From Dyadobacter koreensis (GTDB taxonomy: Bacteria; Bacteroidota; Bacteroidia; Cytophagales; Spirosomataceae), in contig NZ_FNXY01000011.1 of the NCBI RefSeq assembly GCF_900108855.1, positions 1 through 64,000 of the forward strand: a stretch of DNA of 64,000 nucleotides. The letters run 5' to 3'. Below the pieces are notes generated by a model that was not told where the DNA came from, did no database searches, and saw only the letters and a program-made list of their open reading frames with translations. Below are positions 8,444 through 18,025 of the stretch, piece after piece (position 1 is the stretch's first letter; each line of letters starts with the position of its first letter). The position numbers were made by a program, and so were the translations under genes.

Positions 8444-9496
8444 TTAGTCGACCTGCAAAAGCTGCATTTGATCGGAAAGTGTGGGGATTCGTACTTCGGA
8501 ACAAACGACACCTTCTGTCTCCTGAAATATTTTAAATGATGCGCCTTTTCCGTACAAAATTGAAAGTCGCTCAGCTGTATTTTTTAGTCCGACTCCACCA
8601 GAATCTGTTCCTTCCAGATTCCCCGTATTACGGATCTTTATAATCAAAATATCATCTTCGATATCAGATGTTACATCCAGAAATCCGCCGTGCATTTCTT
8701 TTGAGACACCATGTTTGATACCATTTTCAACAAGCGTTTGCAACATCATGGGTGGTACCTGCCAGTAAACAGCCTGCGGATTTGACTTGATCGTGTATTT
8801 TAGCCGATCTTCATACCGGACTTTTTCAAGTTCAAGATAATCTTCAACCGTTTTCAGCTCCTCCTGTAAGTCTACTGTTTTCCGGCGATCTGCCAGAAGC
8901 GAATTTCGTAAAATATTGGATAACTGCGTGATACTGATCTGAGCTTTTGAAGGGTCTTCATAAACCAGTGCCCGGATACTGTTTAAAGCATTGAATGTAA
9001 AATGCGGATTAAGCTGTGACCGCAACACCTTTGCTTCTGCCTCGCGCATCGAGGTTTTCAGCATTATTTTTTCAAAATCCGTCAAGCGGTTTTGTTCAAC
9101 ATAATGGTAAACGGTATAAGAAAGAATCCAGGCCGTCAAATTTTTACACCAGCCGGCATAGTAATTCCAAAAAACGAAAGGCTGGTTCATGAGATTTTCT
9201 TCCAGGATCTTTTTGTCGAGGGGAAGATTCACTACCGTCATGATAAGTCCTAAAAACAAAACGGAAAGACCAACCCGAAGCGCCAGACGAGGAAGTGGTA
9301 AAGTTGACCAGTTCCACCGACGAATAACTAATCTGTATAAATGCGTCAGCGTGATACCGAGAAGTATGTTGGCAAGGCTGCTATATAAATTGCTCAGATC
9401 AAATCCATATTCAAGCGTGTACAACACGAATTCATACATGATCAGTGTTGTCCAGCCTACAATTTGTAAGGTCCAGTAAATTTTCCTTTTGGACAT
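8444..9496 (-). CDS. LytS-like sensor histidine kinase (His_kinase family)
   Basis: 350 residues. Four hydrophobic segments in the first 130 residues form a membrane sensor without an obvious extracellular domain. The phosphoacceptor block LNPHFTFNALNSIRAL (about residues 160-177) identifies the PF06580-type kinase. A C-terminal ATPase has the N-box LVENGIKHGV and G-box GVGLKNTAERL. It works with the LytTR regulator just downstream. The ligand is unknown; in Bacteroidetes this class often responds to membrane or metabolic state. Confidence 0.94.
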   Translation of the reverse strand: MSKRKIYWTLQIVGWTTLIMYEFVLYTLEYGFDLSNLYSSLANILLGITLTHLYRLVIRRWNWSTLPLPRLALRVGLSVLFLGLIMTVVNLPLDKKILEENLMNQPFVFWNYYAGWCKNLTAWILSYTVYHYVEQNRLTDFEKIMLKTSMREAEAKVLRSQLNPHFTFNALNSIRALVYEDPSKAQISITQLSNILRNSLLADRRKTVDLQEELKTVEDYLELEKVRYEDRLKYTIKSNPQAVYWQVPPMMLQTLVENGIKHGVSKEMHGGFLDVTSDIEDDILIIKIRNTGNLEGTDSGGVGLKNTAERLSILYGKGASFKIFQETEGVVCSEVRIPTLSDQMQLLQVD

Positions 9497-9606
9497 GCGT
9501 TAAAGTTTACAGCAGATTGTTCACAACGATTCCACAAAAATATAGAACCGTTGCCAGCTTTCCGTTATAAATACATCAAAGGAATTGCGCCTATACAAGC
9601 GGTCTA

Positions 9607-10251
9607 TTAAAAGGTCTGAGGTATTTCCAGCGAAAGTAAGTGGGTCGTGTCGTTTTTTACTTCGAGTTCAAAACGCTGCGTATCGTAAGAATAATTGATG
9701 CGGTACAAACAAAGATTGCTGTGTTCATAATCGTCCATATGGATCAACGGTTGTTTGAAAAGTGTTGTAAGCAAAACGCGCATCGCCCGCCCGTGCATGG
9801 CAATCAGGATATTTCTTTCGTGCGGACGAGATAGAATTGTTTCGATCACCGGGATCTGGCGATCGCGTACCTGGATCGGACTTTCTCCGCCATCGGCAGC
9901 ACGATTAAAATCACCACCTTTCCAGGCCAGCACAAGGTCACGGTAATAGGAAGTATCGCCTGTGTTTGGCTCTTTGCCTTCACGCGTTCCCCAGGAAATT
10001 TCGTTCAGCCCTTCGTATTTCTCGAAAGGAATTCCCTGGTTAATAAAACCACGGACCGACTGTTGTGTCCGCTGCAAATTTGAAGTATATATTTTGTCAA
10101 ACGGAACGTGTTGGTAAGCATTAAAAAAAGCAGCCGCTTGCGCTTCTCCCCATTCATTCAGCATAGAATCTACGCCGCTTCCCTGTACTACTCCCTGACG
10201 ATTTAGATCAGTTTCACCGTGGCGAATGAGATATATAGACTTTCTTTTCAA
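9607..10251 (-). CDS. Histidine phosphatase family protein (phosphoglycerate-mutase-like)
   Basis: 214 residues with the catalytic RHGETDLN at residues 10-17, a second-half histidine in AMHGRAMRVLL near residue 153, and E in LNEISWG near residue 83. The size fits cobC/PhoE/GpmB-like phosphatases rather than glycolytic mutase. The substrate cannot be told. It is divergent from the menaquinone pair, sharing an 85-base intergenic region. Confidence 0.92.
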   Translation of the reverse strand: MKRKSIYLIRHGETDLNRQGVVQGSGVDSMLNEWGEAQAAAFFNAYQHVPFDKIYTSNLQRTQQSVRGFINQGIPFEKYEGLNEISWGTREGKEPNTGDTSYYRDLVLAWKGGDFNRAADGGESPIQVRDRQIPVIETILSRPHERNILIAMHGRAMRVLLTTLFKQPLIHMDDYEHSNLCLYRINYSYDTQRFELEVKNDTTHLLSLEIPQTF

Positions 10252-10336
10252 AATAATTGTATTATTTAAATATTATTTTTGCAAATACCTTGTTTTTGAC
10301 TAATATAGCAGGTACAAATTTATATAATTTTTAGAT

Positions 10337-10762
10337 ATGTTCACAACATCCATTTCACTTGATGCAGTTCAATCTTTTAGTAAAAATACCATTGCCAGTC
10401 ATTTAGGAATTGAATTCACTGAAATTGGAACTGATTATATTGTTGCTAAAATGCCGGTGGACCATCGGACACATCAACCTTTCGGAATTTTGCATGGCGG
10501 AGCTTCTGTTGTTCTTGCAGAAACTTTGGGGAGCATTGCTTCGTTCTTATGTCTGAAAGATCCCGACAATCAGCATGCAGTCGGTTTGGAGATAAATGCA
10601 AACCATTTGAGGTCAGCCAAAGAAGGGTTTGTTTATGGAAAGGTAACGCCGATCCATGTCGGAAGAACGACACATATCTGGGATATTAAAATTACGAATG
10701 AAGAAAATAAACTGGTTTGCATCAGCCGGCTGACAGTCGCAATTGTGAGCGCAAATCGTTAA
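10337..10762 (+). CDS. menI: Hotdog-fold thioesterase, likely DHNA-CoA thioesterase
   Basis: 141 residues of the PaaI/YdiI-type hotdog family. The motif HGGASVVLAETLGS (residues 54-67) carries the catalytic acidic residue. It lies 57 bases before the isochorismate synthase gene, so it most likely hydrolyses 1,4-dihydroxy-2-naphthoyl-CoA in menaquinone synthesis. The symbol rests on this context; the fold alone would allow other acyl-CoA substrates. A TAnnTTTG element (TATTTTTG) at 10274-10281 is a possible -7 box. Confidence 0.85.
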   Translation: MFTTSISLDAVQSFSKNTIASHLGIEFTEIGTDYIVAKMPVDHRTHQPFGILHGGASVVLAETLGSIASFLCLKDPDNQHAVGLEINANHLRSAKEGFVYGKVTPIHVGRTTHIWDIKITNEENKLVCISRLTVAIVSANR

Positions 10763-10819
10763 TTTATTTTGTAAAATTGATATTACAAGCGGGTAGCAAC
10801 CTGTAATAGATTTATTTTA

Positions 10820-12070
10820 ATGATTTCAACACATATAAATGCTGCCCAGTCTATTTTAGAACAGTTTGAGGCAGAGGAACTTTGGTCGGCGGCAAAAGAG
10901 TTGGGGTTTCCCTGTGCGTTATGGAAACTTCCGCATACCGGTGAAATCAAATTGCTTATATCAATCCGGGATGGTATTCGGAATTGTCAGCCGGATTTGG
11001 AAAAACTTTCTTCCGGATTTATGATTAGTCCTTTTCATTGGAAGGAGCAGGACGATATTCTTTATATGGAAGGAGATATCATTGCGTTCTATTCAGAAAA
11101 CGGACAACTGGATCATGTTGACAATAAGCTTGGCGAAGAGCATCCGGAAATTGTCAAGTTGATTGAAAAAGCGTCTGGTATAAAAAGAAATACCGTTGCA
11201 GAATCTTCTGTAAATGTAACAGGTTTACTCGCTTCATTACCTGATCAGGATACCAAAGCCCGGTTCGAAAGAACTGTGGAGTTGGCCGTCGCCGCTATAA
11301 AACAGAAACAATTTCATAAAGTTGTTTTATCAAGAACAAAAAAACTTGTTTATACAGACCAGTTTCAACCTGCAAAAGCGTTCCAAAAACTTGCCAAAGC
11401 TTATCCCCATGCTTTTGTCTCCCTGGTCATTTTGCCTGATCAAAAAGAATTATGGCTTGGAGCGAGTCCGGAAGTGCTGGTTCATCAAAAATCAGAAGGA
11501 ATTTTCAAAACGATGTCATTGGCCGGAACTCAGAAAGCGAAAGACGATGAAGGAAATCTTATTCCCAAATTTGATATCCGCTGGGGCGAAAAAGAAATTG
11601 AAGAGCAGGCACTGGTAAGTCGTTATATCATTGAGTGTTTCAAAAAAATACGATTAAGAGAATATCTCGAGACAGGTCCGAAAACCGTGTTGGCTGGAAA
11701 TCTTTATCATCTTAGGACTGATTTCGAAGTGGATACAAATGCACTGAATTTTCCTGAATTATCTTCGGTCATGCTTCGTCTGCTTCATCCTACTTCCGCG
11801 GTCTGCGGGGTTCCCAAAATTCCGAGTCTTCAATTTTTAACAGATATTGAAGGATACGACCGTTCTTTTTATAGCGGGTTCCTGGGTCCAGTTCAGGTCG
11901 AAGGCGACTCAAATCTTTTTGTAAATCTTCGTACAGTGCGCCTGAAAGATGGCATTGCTACGTTTTATGCGGGTGCAGGAATCACCGAGGACTCCATTCC
12001 TGAAAGAGAATGGGAAGAAACTGAGCTAAAATGTGAAACTCTTTTGAAAGTCATTGGAAAAGATTTTTAA
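10820..12070 (+). CDS. menF: Isochorismate synthase
   Basis: 416 residues of the chorismate-binding family. Converts chorismate to isochorismate, the first committed step of menaquinone synthesis. Visible are the catalytic lysine region KVVLSRTKKL, the ASPEVLV motif, SLAGTQ, the metal-binding KEIEEQALV, HPTSAVCGVPK, YAGAGI and the C-terminal E.EWEETELKCETL. The N-terminal 130 residues are less conserved, as usual. Co-transcription with the thioesterase is likely. The rest of the men pathway is not in this window. Confidence 0.93.
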   Translation: MISTHINAAQSILEQFEAEELWSAAKELGFPCALWKLPHTGEIKLLISIRDGIRNCQPDLEKLSSGFMISPFHWKEQDDILYMEGDIIAFYSENGQLDHVDNKLGEEHPEIVKLIEKASGIKRNTVAESSVNVTGLLASLPDQDTKARFERTVELAVAAIKQKQFHKVVLSRTKKLVYTDQFQPAKAFQKLAKAYPHAFVSLVILPDQKELWLGASPEVLVHQKSEGIFKTMSLAGTQKAKDDEGNLIPKFDIRWGEKEIEEQALVSRYIIECFKKIRLREYLETGPKTVLAGNLYHLRTDFEVDTNALNFPELSSVMLRLLHPTSAVCGVPKIPSLQFLTDIEGYDRSFYSGFLGPVQVEGDSNLFVNLRTVRLKDGIATFYAGAGITEDSIPEREWEETELKCETLLKVIGKDF

Positions 12071-12222
12071 AAAAATTACAATCCTCCATTAAACTTTTAT
12101 AGTAGAAAACTATCTAAGGCGTATTACCTTTACATAGCATCCACCAAACGATCACGTTTTGTGGGTGTTAACTATTCCTAACGAAATAAAAATTCTAAAA
12201 TACCCTGAAATAGTACTAATTT

Positions 12223-13329
12223 ATGAATCGTAACCTTTCCAGACCAAATTTTTTTCGTAGGTCTTTTTTAGTTAATACCATTTTTTCTCCTCTCATTCTG
12301 ACTTTTTTCTGCACATTTATTTTGTCGTGCGGAGAGAAAAAAGACAAGTTCAAACAAGATAAAGGTAAATCTGACGCGACCGTTGTTGATGTAATTATTG
12401 CAGCGCGTGAAAGCGTAAGTGACAAAGTTGAGGTGAACGGTACCGTCGTTGCTAATGAATTTGCGGAATTGAGACCGGAAGTCAGCGGCTTGTTAACCTA
12501 TCTGAATGTGCCGGAAGGAAAAACAATTCAGAAGGGTACTGTCATTGCCCGTATCAATAATGCGGATCTGACAGCACAGCTTGAAAAATCGAAAGTGATG
12601 CTGGACATGGCCATCAAAACGGAAGAAAGGCTCGCCAAACTTATTGCTGTGAATGGAGTTAATCAGGCTGATTATGATTTGGCAATCAATACTTCCAATT
12701 CATATCGCGCTGACATTGTGTATCAGCAGGCTTTGATTGACAAAACAATTGTTCGTGCTCCGTTTACAGGAATTGTAGGATTAAGAAAAGTAAGTGAAGG
12801 CACGTATGTTTCGCCGACGACGGTTATTTCCAGCATGCAGCAGCTGAATAATCTGAGAATAGATTTTACGGTTCCCGAAGTATATCAGTCGTTTGTAACG
12901 AAAGGCGGAACGGTGGATGTTGTGATAGATCAAAAAGGAACGGTTCAAAAAGCGACGGTTATAGCAACCGAACCGCAAATAAATCAGAGTACGAGAAATA
13001 TTACGGTGAGAGCAAGTTTGGGTGGGGCATCTTTCAACCCGGGTTCATTTGCAAAAGTTTACCTCAATGCGGGTGCTCAGAAAAGCAGTATTTTAATTCC
13101 GACCAACTGTATTATTCCTGAATCAAGAAATAAAAAGGCAGTTGTAGTAAAAGGAGGTAAAGCCTCTTTTGTTACGATAGAAACGGGGGTTCGCAAAGCG
13201 GACTTTGTTGAAGTTACAAAAGGTATAAATGTTGGAGATTCCGTAGTTGTTTCCGGGGTATTGTTCGCCCGTCCCGATGCGCCAGTGAAAGTGAGAGCAG
13301 TAAAAAACCTGAATACATCAGCCGAATAA
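12223..13329 (+). CDS. RND efflux periplasmic adaptor lipoprotein
   Basis: 368 residues of the AcrA/MdtA (HlyD) family. A long signal ends in the lipobox FILSC (about residue 36), so the protein is lipid-anchored. A biotinyl-lipoyl-like domain, a short alpha-hairpin (LEKSKVMLDMAIKTEERLAKL and on), a beta-barrel and a membrane-proximal domain follow in order; the motif TIVRAPFTGIVGLRKVSEGTYV is typical. First gene of a three-gene efflux operon (37 bases to the pump). No regulator is adjacent. Confidence 0.94.
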   Translation: MNRNLSRPNFFRRSFLVNTIFSPLILTFFCTFILSCGEKKDKFKQDKGKSDATVVDVIIAARESVSDKVEVNGTVVANEFAELRPEVSGLLTYLNVPEGKTIQKGTVIARINNADLTAQLEKSKVMLDMAIKTEERLAKLIAVNGVNQADYDLAINTSNSYRADIVYQQALIDKTIVRAPFTGIVGLRKVSEGTYVSPTTVISSMQQLNNLRIDFTVPEVYQSFVTKGGTVDVVIDQKGTVQKATVIATEPQINQSTRNITVRASLGGASFNPGSFAKVYLNAGAQKSSILIPTNCIIPESRNKKAVVVKGGKASFVTIETGVRKADFVEVTKGINVGDSVVVSGVLFARPDAPVKVRAVKNLNTSAE

Positions 13330-13366
13330 AAGGCAAAAAGGTGCCCATTCTTTTGACATCAAACCT

Positions 13367-16300
13367 ATGAATATTTCGGAATTATCGCTGAACCGGCCAG
13401 TACTTGCCGTGGTTATGAACCTCCTCATCATTCTTTTCGGTGTTGTCGGTTATAACTTTTTGTCATTACGGGATTATCCCGCCATTGACCCCCCGATCGT
13501 AAATGTACGCACGAGCTACACAGGTGCCAACGCAGATATTATTGAAAGCCAGATTACGGAACCGCTTGAAAAAAGTATCAACGGTATTCCGGGTATTAAA
13601 ACGATCAGTTCTTCAAGCCAGATCGGCGCCAGTAACATTACAGTAGAATTTAACCTTGAAATCGATCTTGAAGCCGCAGCAAACGATGTGCGTGATAAAG
13701 TTAGCCAGGCGCAAAGAAATTTACCGCAGGATATTGACGCGCCGCCGGTTGTAAGCAAGGCTGATGCGAACAGTGATTTTATTCTTCTCCTGGCTGTACA
13801 AAGTCCATCAAAGGGACTTCTGGAGCTGAGTGAATATGCTGAAAACGTTTTGCAGCAAAGTCTTCAAACAATTGACGGAGTAAGTGCGATCAATATTTTT
13901 GGTCAGAAACGTTATGCAATGAGAATCTGGCTGGACCCGGATAAAATGAACGCATATAACGTTTCATTTAACGATATCAATACGACGCTGAACGCTGAAA
14001 ATGTGGAATTGCCAGCCGGTAAAATCTACGGAAATCAGACCGAATTAACCATTCGTACAATGGGGCGTTTGACTTCGGAGAAAGAGTTCAGCGATCTGAT
14101 CATTAAAAACGACAGTACCGGAATTGTTCGACTGAGCAATGTTGCAAAAGTTGAACTTGGGCCTGAAAATGAAGAACAAAGCTGGAAATATAACGGAGTT
14201 TATGCCGTTGGTTTAGCGGTAATTCCACAGCCGGGAGCTAACTATGTGAAAATTTCAGACACATTTAACAAACGTCTGGAAGAAATAGCAAAAACGAATA
14301 AATCGGACATTACTTTCAATGTACTGATTGACAATACTCGCTTGGTTCGGCAGTCGGTTGAAGAGGTTGAAGAAACGTTGATTATTTCCTTCGCACTGGT
14401 TGTTATTGTAATTTTATTCTTCTTCCGGAATTTCCTGGTTGCGGTTCGTCCGCTTATCGATATTCCGATTTCTCTTGTTGCAACATTTTTCGTCATGTAT
14501 ATGTTTGGTTTTTCAATCAACATTCTGACGCTTTTAGGAATTGTACTTGCAACCGGGCTTGTGGTGGATGATGGTATCGTAGTAACGGAAAATATTTTCC
14601 GAAAGCTTGAAGAAGGACTTCCGATCCGGGAGGCAGCACTGGAAGGTAGTAAGGAAATTTTCTTTGCCGTAATTTCTACGTCACTTACGCTTGCCGTAGT
14701 ATTCCTGCCTGTAATTTTCCTTGAAGGATTCGTGGGTAGTCTTTTTCGGGAATTTGGAATCGTGGTAGCGTCTGCAGTATTGATTTCAGCATTTGTATCC
14801 TTAACGATCACACCGGTTCTGAACGTTTATCTGAACAGAAAAGATGCCGGACATGGTTGGTTTTACAACAAAACAGAACCATTTTTTACCGGAATGGAGG
14901 ATGGCTATAACCGGATGCTGAAAGGTTTTATCAAAGTTCGCTGGATGGCCTGGGTTTTGGTTATTGCATGTGTGGGTTTGATCTATTTCACCTATACTCA
15001 TTTACAAAGCGAATTGGCTCCAATGGAAGACCGGAACAGCGTTCGTCTGAACATGTCAGCGCCGGAAGGAACCAGCTTTGATCAGATGCAGAGTATTTCA
15101 GATGAAGTTGTTAATTATCTGAACGATTCGATTCCGGAACGTCAGTTTGTGTTCTCTTCAACACCGGGTTTTGGCGGCGGCGGTATGAACGCTTCCTCAG
15201 GACGTATCGGATTAGTTCCGGCTCAGGATCGGAAGAGAAGCCAGAATGATATTGCAATGGCAATCAACAAGAGACTTCCTAAATTTAATAATGCACGTAT
15301 TTTCGCAGTTCAAGAACAAACGATTGCGGTAGGTATTGGATCTCGCGGAGCGCTGCCGGTTCAGTTTATCCTTCAAAATCTTGACTTTGCCAAGCTGACA
15401 GAAGTTATGCCGAAATTCCTGGAAGAAGCACGTAAAGATCCCGTTTTTCAAAATGTTGACGTAAATCTGAAATTCAACAAGCCAGAAGTCTCTCTGACCA
15501 TTGACCGATTGAAAGCAAGAGATCTTGGACTTTCAACGACCGATGTTGCGGCAACGATTCAGGGAGCATTCAGCGGAAGACGTCTGGCTTATTTTATCAG
15601 AAATGGTCAGCAGTATCAGGTAATCGGTCAGGTGGAACGCGCTGAAAGGGATAAACCTGCCGATATTGAAAAATTATATGTGCGCAATAACCGTGGTCAG
15701 AATATTCCACTTAGTGCGGTTGTTAAAATGGAAGAACAGAGTGGTCCGCCAACTTTATATCACTACAACCGATATAAAAGTGCAACGATTTCTGCTTCAC
15801 TGGTTGAAGGGAAAACGGTTGGGGACGGAGTGCTCGCGATGAGAAATATCGCGAACAGACTTCTAGACGAAACATTCCAGACTTCGTTGAGTGGCCCATC
15901 CCGAGATTATGAGGAAAGTTCTTCGAATACAAGTTTCGCCTTCGGTCTGGCTTTATTACTGGTTTATTTAGTTTTGGCAGGGCAGTTTGAAAGTTTTACA
16001 GATCCTTTTATTATCATGATCACGGTCCCTCTGGCACTGGCAGGTGCGCTTTTGAGCTTGTATATTTTCGGATTAACGATCAATATCTTCTCACAGATCG
16101 GTATGATTATGCTAATCGGACTTGTGACGAAAAATGGTATCCTGATCGTGGAATTTGCAAACCAGAAACGAGAGCATGGTATGCAAAGACTTCCGGCGGT
16201 AATAGAATCGGCCACACAACGCCTTCGTCCAATCCTGATGACCAGCCTTGCCACCGCATTTGGAGCTTTACCAATTGCATTAAGCCTTGGAGCTGCCGCA

Positions 16301-16462
16301 ACGAGCCGGGTTCCTCTTGGAGTGGTTATCGTGGGCGGTTTAACTTTTTCATTGATTCTGACGCTATTTGTAATTCCTGCGATTTATACATTCATTTCGC
16401 CGAAAAGCAACAAGCACAGAGAGCAAACCGCAGCCGCCGAAGAGACAGCTGTTGTTGCCTAG
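13367..16462 (+). CDS. RND efflux pump, inner membrane permease (HAE1 type)
   Basis: 1031 residues, full length for AcrB/MexB-type transporters. It has 12 membrane helices in two sets and two large periplasmic loops. Proton-relay residues are visible: the DD pair in GLVVDDGIVVTENI (TM4, near residue 405) and K in IGLVTKNGILIVEFANQ (TM10). The start RPVLAVVMNLLIILFGVVGY is typical. It uses the proton gradient to export drugs or other amphiphiles through the adaptor and the TolC-like channel encoded on either side. Substrates cannot be predicted. Confidence 0.96.
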   Translation: MNISELSLNRPVLAVVMNLLIILFGVVGYNFLSLRDYPAIDPPIVNVRTSYTGANADIIESQITEPLEKSINGIPGIKTISSSSQIGASNITVEFNLEIDLEAAANDVRDKVSQAQRNLPQDIDAPPVVSKADANSDFILLLAVQSPSKGLLELSEYAENVLQQSLQTIDGVSAINIFGQKRYAMRIWLDPDKMNAYNVSFNDINTTLNAENVELPAGKIYGNQTELTIRTMGRLTSEKEFSDLIIKNDSTGIVRLSNVAKVELGPENEEQSWKYNGVYAVGLAVIPQPGANYVKISDTFNKRLEEIAKTNKSDITFNVLIDNTRLVRQSVEEVEETLIISFALVVIVILFFFRNFLVAVRPLIDIPISLVATFFVMYMFGFSINILTLLGIVLATGLVVDDGIVVTENIFRKLEEGLPIREAALEGSKEIFFAVISTSLTLAVVFLPVIFLEGFVGSLFREFGIVVASAVLISAFVSLTITPVLNVYLNRKDAGHGWFYNKTEPFFTGMEDGYNRMLKGFIKVRWMAWVLVIACVGLIYFTYTHLQSELAPMEDRNSVRLNMSAPEGTSFDQMQSISDEVVNYLNDSIPERQFVFSSTPGFGGGGMNASSGRIGLVPAQDRKRSQNDIAMAINKRLPKFNNARIFAVQEQTIAVGIGSRGALPVQFILQNLDFAKLTEVMPKFLEEARKDPVFQNVDVNLKFNKPEVSLTIDRLKARDLGLSTTDVAATIQGAFSGRRLAYFIRNGQQYQVIGQVERAERDKPADIEKLYVRNNRGQNIPLSAVVKMEEQSGPPTLYHYNRYKSATISASLVEGKTVGDGVLAMRNIANRLLDETFQTSLSGPSRDYEESSSNTSFAFGLALLLVYLVLAGQFESFTDPFIIMITVPLALAGALLSLYIFGLTINIFSQIGMIMLIGLVTKNGILIVEFANQKREHGMQRLPAVIESATQRLRPILMTSLATAFGALPIALSLGAAATSRVPLGVVIVGGLTFSLILTLFVIPAIYTFISPKSNKHREQTAAAEETAVVA

Positions 16463-16502
16463 ATACTTAATCATTTAATCATCATAAGTCAATTGGTTTT
16501 GC

Positions 16503-17834
16503 ATGAACCCGCTAACAAACCTGAACATCAGTATTAAAATAGCATTTTTTCTGTTGATGGCCGGAACGCCGGCCATCTGTCAGCAAAGTACAGATTCCCT
16601 TCATATTACCCTGGATGAAGCGATTTCCATAGCTTTAAAAAACAGTCTGGAAATTCAAATCGCAAAAAATGACGTTGAAGCAAATACGATATTGAATAAC
16701 TATGGTGTTGCTGGCGGATTGCCGTTAATTGCTGCAACGGCTTCAAATACAGAACAAATTCAAAATATTAGGCAGGAACTTCAAACTGGTGGAGGAACTA
16801 GCAGAAGGGGAGCGGAAGGTAATAACACCCAGGCGGGCATAACAGCCGGAATACTTCTGTACAACGGAAGAAGGGTTGTAGCAACCAAAAAACGTTTAGC
16901 TGAATTACAATATCAAAGCAGTGAAGTCTTGAATTCGCAGATTCAAAATACTATCGCTGCGGTGATGACAAGTTATTATGATGTAGTTCGCCAGATTGGT
17001 TACATTAATACTGTGCAATTTTCAATTGATGCATCTAAGAAGAGGCTGGAAATTATTCAGGTTCGTCAGGCTGCCGGAATGGCAAATAATGCAGACTTAT
17101 TTCAGGCACAAATTGATCTTAATACATTAACACAAACTTTGATAAATCAACAGCTTGCGGTTGATGTTGCCAAATCGGAATTTCTGAGATTGCTGACGCT
17201 GGATCCCAAATCACCGGTGTCAATTAAAGATACTATTCTTGTTGATCAAGGTTTACAGATTGACAATGTGCTGGATAAAATAACAGTTAACGCAGATATC
17301 AAAGCAGCCGATAACCAGATCCGTATTGCAGAGCTGATTGTGCGCGAAACAGCAGCTCTTCGTTATCCGACGGTCAGATTGAACCTTGGCTATAACTATA
17401 TCAGAAATCAGAGTACAGCGGGTTTTACGCTTTTGAACAGAGTGACGGCTCCAAGTGCCGGTATCACTCTGGCTGTACCAATTTACAACGGAAGTGCTTT
17501 TAAACGTCAGCAACAAGTAGCTGAAATTAATACTTCAACTGCGAAAACGCAGAAACAAGTTTTGGTTCGCGACTATTCAGCACAGGCTGTAAAAATGTTT
17601 CAAACTTACCGCCGTTCACTTGAACAGCTTGAAAGTCAGAAGGCTAACTATAAGCTCAGCCAACAGTTACTGGATCTTACTTTGCAGCGCTTTCAATTAA
17701 TACAAGCCACAATTATCGATGTAAGAGAGGCACAACGCAGTTTTGAAGAGGCGGGTTATCGGTTGATTAACCTGAATTATGCTGCAAAATCATCTGAAAT
17801 CGAGCTAAAAAGATTGACAAATACTTTAATGTAG
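16503..17834 (+). CDS. TolC-family outer membrane channel of the RND pump
   Basis: 443 residues with a signal peptide ending at AICQQ (about residue 28) and two OEP repeats. Each has long coiled-coil helices and short strands, with the family-type opening LDEAISIALKNSLEIQIAKNDVE and the second-repeat site DIKAADNQIRIAEL. It is the third gene of the efflux operon, 40 bases after the pump. Confidence 0.94.
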   Translation: MNPLTNLNISIKIAFFLLMAGTPAICQQSTDSLHITLDEAISIALKNSLEIQIAKNDVEANTILNNYGVAGGLPLIAATASNTEQIQNIRQELQTGGGTSRRGAEGNNTQAGITAGILLYNGRRVVATKKRLAELQYQSSEVLNSQIQNTIAAVMTSYYDVVRQIGYINTVQFSIDASKKRLEIIQVRQAAGMANNADLFQAQIDLNTLTQTLINQQLAVDVAKSEFLRLLTLDPKSPVSIKDTILVDQGLQIDNVLDKITVNADIKAADNQIRIAELIVRETAALRYPTVRLNLGYNYIRNQSTAGFTLLNRVTAPSAGITLAVPIYNGSAFKRQQQVAEINTSTAKTQKQVLVRDYSAQAVKMFQTYRRSLEQLESQKANYKLSQQLLDLTLQRFQLIQATIIDVREAQRSFEEAGYRLINLNYAAKSSEIELKRLTNTLM

Positions 17835-17861
17835 TTTCTGCTTTACAGTCAGAAAATATCC

Positions 17862-17927
17862 CAACCATCTAAGAAACCTAAGAGAACCTCAGAAAATGCG
17901 GGTTTTGTCAGATTTCTCAGGTGGTTG
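17862..17927 (+). terminator. Long imperfect hairpin behind the efflux operon
   Basis: Fifteen-base arms (17862-17876 and 17913-17927) pair with two G-U pairs. The enclosed 36 bases contain further repeats of an aacctaaga-like unit. No clear T-run follows (gaattgttttaag), so it may be a weak terminator or an RNA processing site at the end of the operon. Confidence 0.4.
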
Positions 17928-17996
17928 AATTGTTTTAAGCGGGACCAACTTATACGATGGTGATTCATTAAGGTGGTAAATACCGGTTTATAGACT

Positions 17997-18004
17997 TACC
18001 TTTG
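17997..18004 (+). promoter_or_regulatory. Candidate -7 box of the CvfB-like gene
   Basis: TACCTTTG matches the Bacteroidetes consensus TAnnTTTG. The inferred start of transcription is about 15 bases before the ATG at 18026. No good TTTG is seen at the -33 position, so the call is tentative. Confidence 0.4.
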
Positions 18005-18025
18005 CAATAAACTTAGAGACAAAGA

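Noticed and set aside
14242..14811. 189-residue minus-strand frame inside the RND pump gene
   Set aside because: Antisense shadow of a long conserved gene; Ser/Thr/Ile-rich composition and no motif.
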